DNA of 64,000 bases from assembly GCA_035650275.1 (NCBI GenBank), contig DASRHY010000069.1:35730-99729 (forward strand), given 5' to 3'. The position numbers were made by a program, and so were the translations under genes. Under the pieces are notes generated by a model. That model was not told where the DNA came from. It was given only the letters and a program-made list of their open reading frames with translations, and did no database searches. Positions 61,159-64,000 of the stretch are shown here, piece after piece. Numbering within the stretch: position 1 is the stretch's first letter; the number at the start of each line of letters is the position of its first letter. This DNA is from DASRHY01 sp035650275 (GTDB taxonomy: Bacteria > Actinomycetota > Actinomycetes > Propionibacteriales > Kribbellaceae).

Positions 61159-62448
61159 CTAGGTGGTCGGCTTGAGCGCCGAGGGCAGCTCCATCACGAC
61201 GGTGGTCGGGCCGCCACCGGGGCTGGCCACGGTCAGGGTGCCGTCGAACGCGGCCAGCCGGCGCTGTACGCCGTGCAGCCCGCCGCCGGGGCTGACCTCG
61301 GCGCCGCCGATCCCGTCGTCGCCGACGATCATGTGCAAACCCTCGTTCTCGTACGAGATCTGGATCCAGGCGGTGGTCGCAGCGGAGTGCTTGACCACGT
61401 TGGCCAGGACTTCGGCGACCGCGAAGTACGCGGCGGACTCCACCGGCGCCGGCGGCCGGCCGGGCAGGTCGATGTCCACGTCGACCTTGAGCGGGCAGGC
61501 CATCGCGAGCGCCCGGACCGCACCGTCCAGCCCGCGGTCGGCGAGGACCGGCGGGTGAATGCCGCGGACCAGGTCGCGCAGCTCGGTCAGTGCCTGGCCG
61601 GCGGACTCGCGAGCCTCGGTGAGCAGCTGCTGCGCGGCGGCCGGGTCGCGGTCCACCAGGGTCTCGGCCATGCCCAGGTTCATGCTGAGGGCGGCCAGCC
61701 GGGCCTGCGCACCGTCGTGCAGGTCGCGCTCGATCCGGCGCAGCTCGGCGGCCTGGGTGTCGACCGTCTCGGCGCGGGTCTCGGCCAGCTCCTGCACCCG
61801 CAGCGCGAGCCGGGCACTCTCGGTCGGGCCGAGCAGGGACCTGGTCAGCAGCGAGTTCGCCCGCATCAGCCGCGGCCCGACCTTGAGCCAGAGCAGGAAG
61901 AAGCCGAGCGCGATCGGCCAGACGGCGAACGCTGTGACCGGGTTGACGTGGACGAGGCCGAACAGCTCGTCGAAGACGCCGGGCGGCGTCACCCAGACCA
62001 GGAACGGATAGATCAGGTAGAAGATCGAGCAGAGGAAGAGCACGGCCGAGAGCAGGTTCAGCGTGAACCCGACCACCGCGTTCACGATCAGCCAGGCGTA
62101 GTCGCGCCAGGTGGCCGGGTCGGTGAACCAGGTCCGCAGCCGCTGGATCATGCCGGGGTACTTGGGCTGCTTGTACGGCGTCGGGATCTCCACGCCGCTC
62201 ACGGTCCACGCCAGCCGTCGGTGCAGGTTGGCGAACGCGCGGATGGCGGGGATCACGCCGAGCAGCATGGGGATACCCACCCAGACCGCGATCAGCGGCA
62301 TCGCCACCGTCTGCAGCACGAACAGTGCGATACCGAGCTCGGCCATGATCGCCATCGCGAGGCCGAACGCCGGCAGCGCGATCATCGGCGCGCGGTTCGG
62401 GCGCCCGGTCGCGACCTGGCTGTCGGGGCTGACTGACTGGATGGACAT
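61159..62448 (-). CDS. DesK-like membrane histidine kinase
   Basis: 429 residues. The N-terminal ~200 residues form a putative-sensor membrane domain with four helices (around 22-42, 45-65, 115-140, 160-180). The HisKA_3 motif is RRIERDLHDGAQARLAALSM, and the HATPase has FAVAEVLANVVKHSAAT and VGDDGIGGAEV with GGGLHGVQRRLAAFDG. ATG 62448 is used; an ATG at 62493 would add 15 residues. It lies divergent from a fatty acid desaturase gene, the arrangement expected for a membrane-fluidity sensor. Confidence 0.9.
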   Translation of the reverse strand: MSIQSVSPDSQVATGRPNRAPMIALPAFGLAMAIMAELGIALFVLQTVAMPLIAVWVGIPMLLGVIPAIRAFANLHRRLAWTVSGVEIPTPYKQPKYPGMIQRLRTWFTDPATWRDYAWLIVNAVVGFTLNLLSAVLFLCSIFYLIYPFLVWVTPPGVFDELFGLVHVNPVTAFAVWPIALGFFLLWLKVGPRLMRANSLLTRSLLGPTESARLALRVQELAETRAETVDTQAAELRRIERDLHDGAQARLAALSMNLGMAETLVDRDPAAAQQLLTEARESAGQALTELRDLVRGIHPPVLADRGLDGAVRALAMACPLKVDVDIDLPGRPPAPVESAAYFAVAEVLANVVKHSAATTAWIQISYENEGLHMIVGDDGIGGAEVSPGGGLHGVQRRLAAFDGTLTVASPGGGPTTVVMELPSALKPTT

Positions 62449-62506
62449 GGCAGGAGTCTTTCGGCTCGTCGGGTGCTTCTGCTCCATCATCGCCGAGAGC
62501 TGCAGG

Positions 62507-62539
62507 CCCATCAGTGGTGCTAGGCCCACTGTTGATGGG
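62507..62539. promoter_or_regulatory. Candidate operator between kinase and desaturase genes
   Basis: Imperfect inverted repeat CCCATCAGTGG (62507-62517) / CCACTGTTGATGGG (62526-62539), arms differing by a three-base insertion. It lies 48 bases before the desaturase ATG, a typical site for a response regulator or repressor. Confidence 0.55.
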
Positions 62540-62586
62540 GTAGAAACACTCATGTCTGGCCGGTTGCGGGCGGCAACGCTGGGTGC

Positions 62587-63612
62587 ATGACACTTCTCCT
62601 CGAACGACCGGCGCCGGTCAGGGGCAGCGAGTTCGCTCCGCTGCTGCGCGAGATCAAGCAGCGCGGGCTGCTGCAGCGCCGTACCAGTCACTATGCCGCA
62701 TCCATCCTCGTCAACCTCGGACTGCTGAGCGCGGTCTGGCTCGGCATCCTTGCTCTCGGCAACAGCTGGTGGGTGCTGCTGCTCGCGGTGCCTGCGGCGG
62801 TGCTCTCGACCCGGACCTGTTTCTACGGTCACGACGCAGGGCACCAGCAGATCGGCTCGTCGCGCCGGCTGCACGACCTGCTCGGCCTGTTCCACGGCAA
62901 TCTGCTGCTCGGGATGAGCTACGGCTGGTGGAACGACAAGCACAACCGCCACCACGCGAACCCGAACCACACCGACAAGGACCCCGACGTCGGGGCCGGC
63001 GTACTCGTCTGGACCCTCGACCAGGCCCGCGGCCGCACCGGCCTGCATGGCTGGCTGACCCGGAACCAGGCCTGGCTGTTTTTCCCGCTGCTGCTGCTCG
63101 AAGGCTTCAACCTCAAGGTGTCCAGCATCCGTGACCTGCGCAACCGCCCTTCGGCTGTGCGGCGCCTGGAAGCGGCGCTGATCATCGTCCACCACGTCGT
63201 GTACGCCGCATTGCTGCTGTCGGCGATGTCGCCGGGGCTGGCGCTGGCCTTCGCCGCCCTGCACCACATGCTGTTCGGACTGCACCTGGGCTCGGTGTTC
63301 GCGCCCAACCACAAGGGCATGGAGATGCCGGACGGTACGCAGCGGTGGGGCCATCTCGAGAAGCAGGTGCTGACGTCGCGGAACGTCAACGGTGGTCCGG
63401 TGACCGACTGGTTGATGGGTGGGCTGAACTACCAGATCGAGCACCACCTGTTCCCGAGCATGCCGCGGGCGAACCTGCGGCTGGCGCAGCCGATCGTGCA
63501 GTCCTACTGCGAGCGGATCGGGATGCCGTACGTGTCGACGAGTGCGGCCGAGTCGTATGCGCAAGGGCTACGGCACATGCACGAGGTCGGCCGCGAGCTG
63601 CGGGCGGGATAG
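62587..63612 (+). CDS. Acyl-CoA/acyl-lipid fatty acid desaturase
   Basis: 341 residues. Histidine boxes HDAGHQ, HNRHH and QIEHH (in GGLNYQIEHHLFPSMPRANL) bind the di-iron centre, with an extra His pair in the FGLHLGSVFAPNHKGME region. Four or more membrane helices surround them. It resembles linoleoyl-CoA-type desaturases (DesA3-like) of actinobacteria. The divergent DesK/R-like pair probably controls it. ATG 62587 is used; no strong Shine-Dalgarno. Confidence 0.93.
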   Translation: MTLLLERPAPVRGSEFAPLLREIKQRGLLQRRTSHYAASILVNLGLLSAVWLGILALGNSWWVLLLAVPAAVLSTRTCFYGHDAGHQQIGSSRRLHDLLGLFHGNLLLGMSYGWWNDKHNRHHANPNHTDKDPDVGAGVLVWTLDQARGRTGLHGWLTRNQAWLFFPLLLLEGFNLKVSSIRDLRNRPSAVRRLEAALIIVHHVVYAALLLSAMSPGLALAFAALHHMLFGLHLGSVFAPNHKGMEMPDGTQRWGHLEKQVLTSRNVNGGPVTDWLMGGLNYQIEHHLFPSMPRANLRLAQPIVQSYCERIGMPYVSTSAAESYAQGLRHMHEVGRELRAG

Positions 63613-63817
63613 ACCCGTCTCCTTGGGTGACATCTTGCTTGGTGACGCCGGTCGGTGTGGTGCCGTCGTGCGCTCGCCGGCCGACCTGTGGGCACTTTGC
63701 CGGTGGCGCGACGGCTGTTTTCTCTTGTCTGCAAGGGTTTGTGGTGGTGTGGGCTGGTTGTCCACAGTCTTGGCCGAGGTCGGGATTCTGTCCGCCTGCT
63801 CGAGTAGAATCGAGCAC
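63613..63817 (+). other. Intergenic region before the DUF222 gene
   Basis: 205 bases without a gene on either strand. Nothing clear is seen apart from the promoter signals at its right end. Confidence 0.4.
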
Positions 63818-63825
63818 ATGTTCGA
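63797..63825 (+). promoter_or_regulatory. Leaderless promoter with LexA-like box
   Basis: TAGAAT (63805-63810) is a near-consensus -10 exactly seven bases before the ATG. TCGAGC-ACAT-GTTCGA (63810-63825) matches the actinobacterial SOS box TCGAAC-N4-GTTCGA at 11 of 12 arm bases and covers the start codon. A second palindrome TGCTCGA (63797-63803) / TCGAGCA (63810-63816) encloses the -10. Confidence 0.7.
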
Positions 63826-64000
63826 GGTCGGCAGGTTCGCCGCACACGTGGGTGGCCTTGCTGACCTCGGCGAGATCGCGGACCTGGACGCGGCCGCAGC
63901 CCTTGCTGTGGCCGCGCAGGCGCGGGCCGCCGCCGACCGGGCCGAGGCGGTGCTGCTCGCGGTCGCGGCGCACTACGCCGACCTGCACCCCGGCCCCGGC
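63818..64000 (+). CDS. DUF222/13E12-family protein, N-terminus only (HNH domain expected beyond window)
   Basis: 61 codons are visible before the window ends. The Ala-rich helical start (FEVGRFAAHVGGLADLGEIA, then RAEAVLLAVAAHYADLHPG) matches DUF222 proteins, which usually end in an HNH nuclease domain and occur in many copies in actinobacterial genomes. In Mycobacterium tuberculosis related 13E12-repeat genes carry LexA boxes, as this one appears to. The nuclease domain itself cannot be seen here. Confidence 0.72.
   Translation, partial: MFEVGRFAAHVGGLADLGEIADLDAAAALAVAAQARAAADRAEAVLLAVAAHYADLHPGPG

Overview
This window reads as a chromosomal segment of a high-GC Gram-positive actinobacterium. 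The evidence is the very high third-position GC, many GTG starts, leaderless promoters, 4-bp stop/start overlaps, a NucS-type mismatch endonuclease, MurA with Asp in place of the catalytic Cys, a DUF3516 helicase, a DUF2550 gene after the ATP synthase operon, and a DUF222/13E12-type gene with a LexA-like box. Gene order and content best match the Nocardioidaceae/Kribbellaceae (a Kribbella-like organism). That genus call comes from memory of the families, not from a search. No prophage, CRISPR array, rRNA operon or complete insertion sequence is visible.

Layout. 0-7.7 kb is accessory: a redox operon on the minus strand (thioredoxin, UBP zinc finger, thioredoxin-reductase-like protein cut by the window start), a stress protein, a decayed membrane-protein gene, a formaldehyde-dehydrogenase-like gene, a probable remnant of an NADH dehydrogenase, a hemerythrin protein, tRNA-Arg(CCG), and small PspC and lipoprotein genes. 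7.7-14 kb is a tight operon argS-lysA-hom-thrC-thrB for Arg-tRNA charging and aspartate-family amino acids. 14-22.3 kb holds rho, a two-component system, rpmE, prfA and prmC. 22.3-24.7 kb holds a broken TetR gene, a lipoprotein and an adenosine-deaminase-family enzyme. 24.9-35.6 kb is the tsaC/sua5-wecA-atp block: AtpI-like, AtpZ, atpBEFHAGDC, DUF2550. 35.6-43.7 kb holds sppA, two MarR-like regulators, a cobalamin adenosyltransferase, murA and a helicase. 43.9-52.2 kb holds an anti-anti-sigma factor, a MeaA-type mutase, D-amino-acid oxidase, a DJ-1 protein, a VanX-type dipeptidase, an EF-hand glutaminase and glmS. 52.5-64 kb holds a secreted M4 protease, nucS, a ferredoxin-NADP reductase-like protein, a tandem MarR protein beside a hemerythrin, a doubled 3-hydroxyacyl-CoA dehydrogenase, a DesK/DesR-like pair facing a fatty acid desaturase, and the start of a DUF222/HNH gene.

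Functional links suggested by position: the adenosyltransferase makes the cofactor that the MeaA mutase needs; VanX-type dipeptidase and D-amino-acid oxidase could together use D-Ala-D-Ala; glutaminase and GlmS both consume glutamine and are convergent; the DesK/R-like pair probably controls the divergent desaturase.

The least ordinary signal is in non-coding DNA. There are three sorts of intergenic repeats: a 53-bp element present twice 23 kb apart (52 of 53 bases identical, itself a 33-bp tandem repeat), a ~97-bp palindromic element present twice, and a 207-bp element bounded by 49-bp inverted repeats that starts inside the murA stop codon. Three genes (at 2.6-3.5, 5.2-5.4 and 22.3-22.7 kb) look like decaying remnants. 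I see no multi-gene system that is clearly new; the repeat families and the regulatory arrangements are the best leads.
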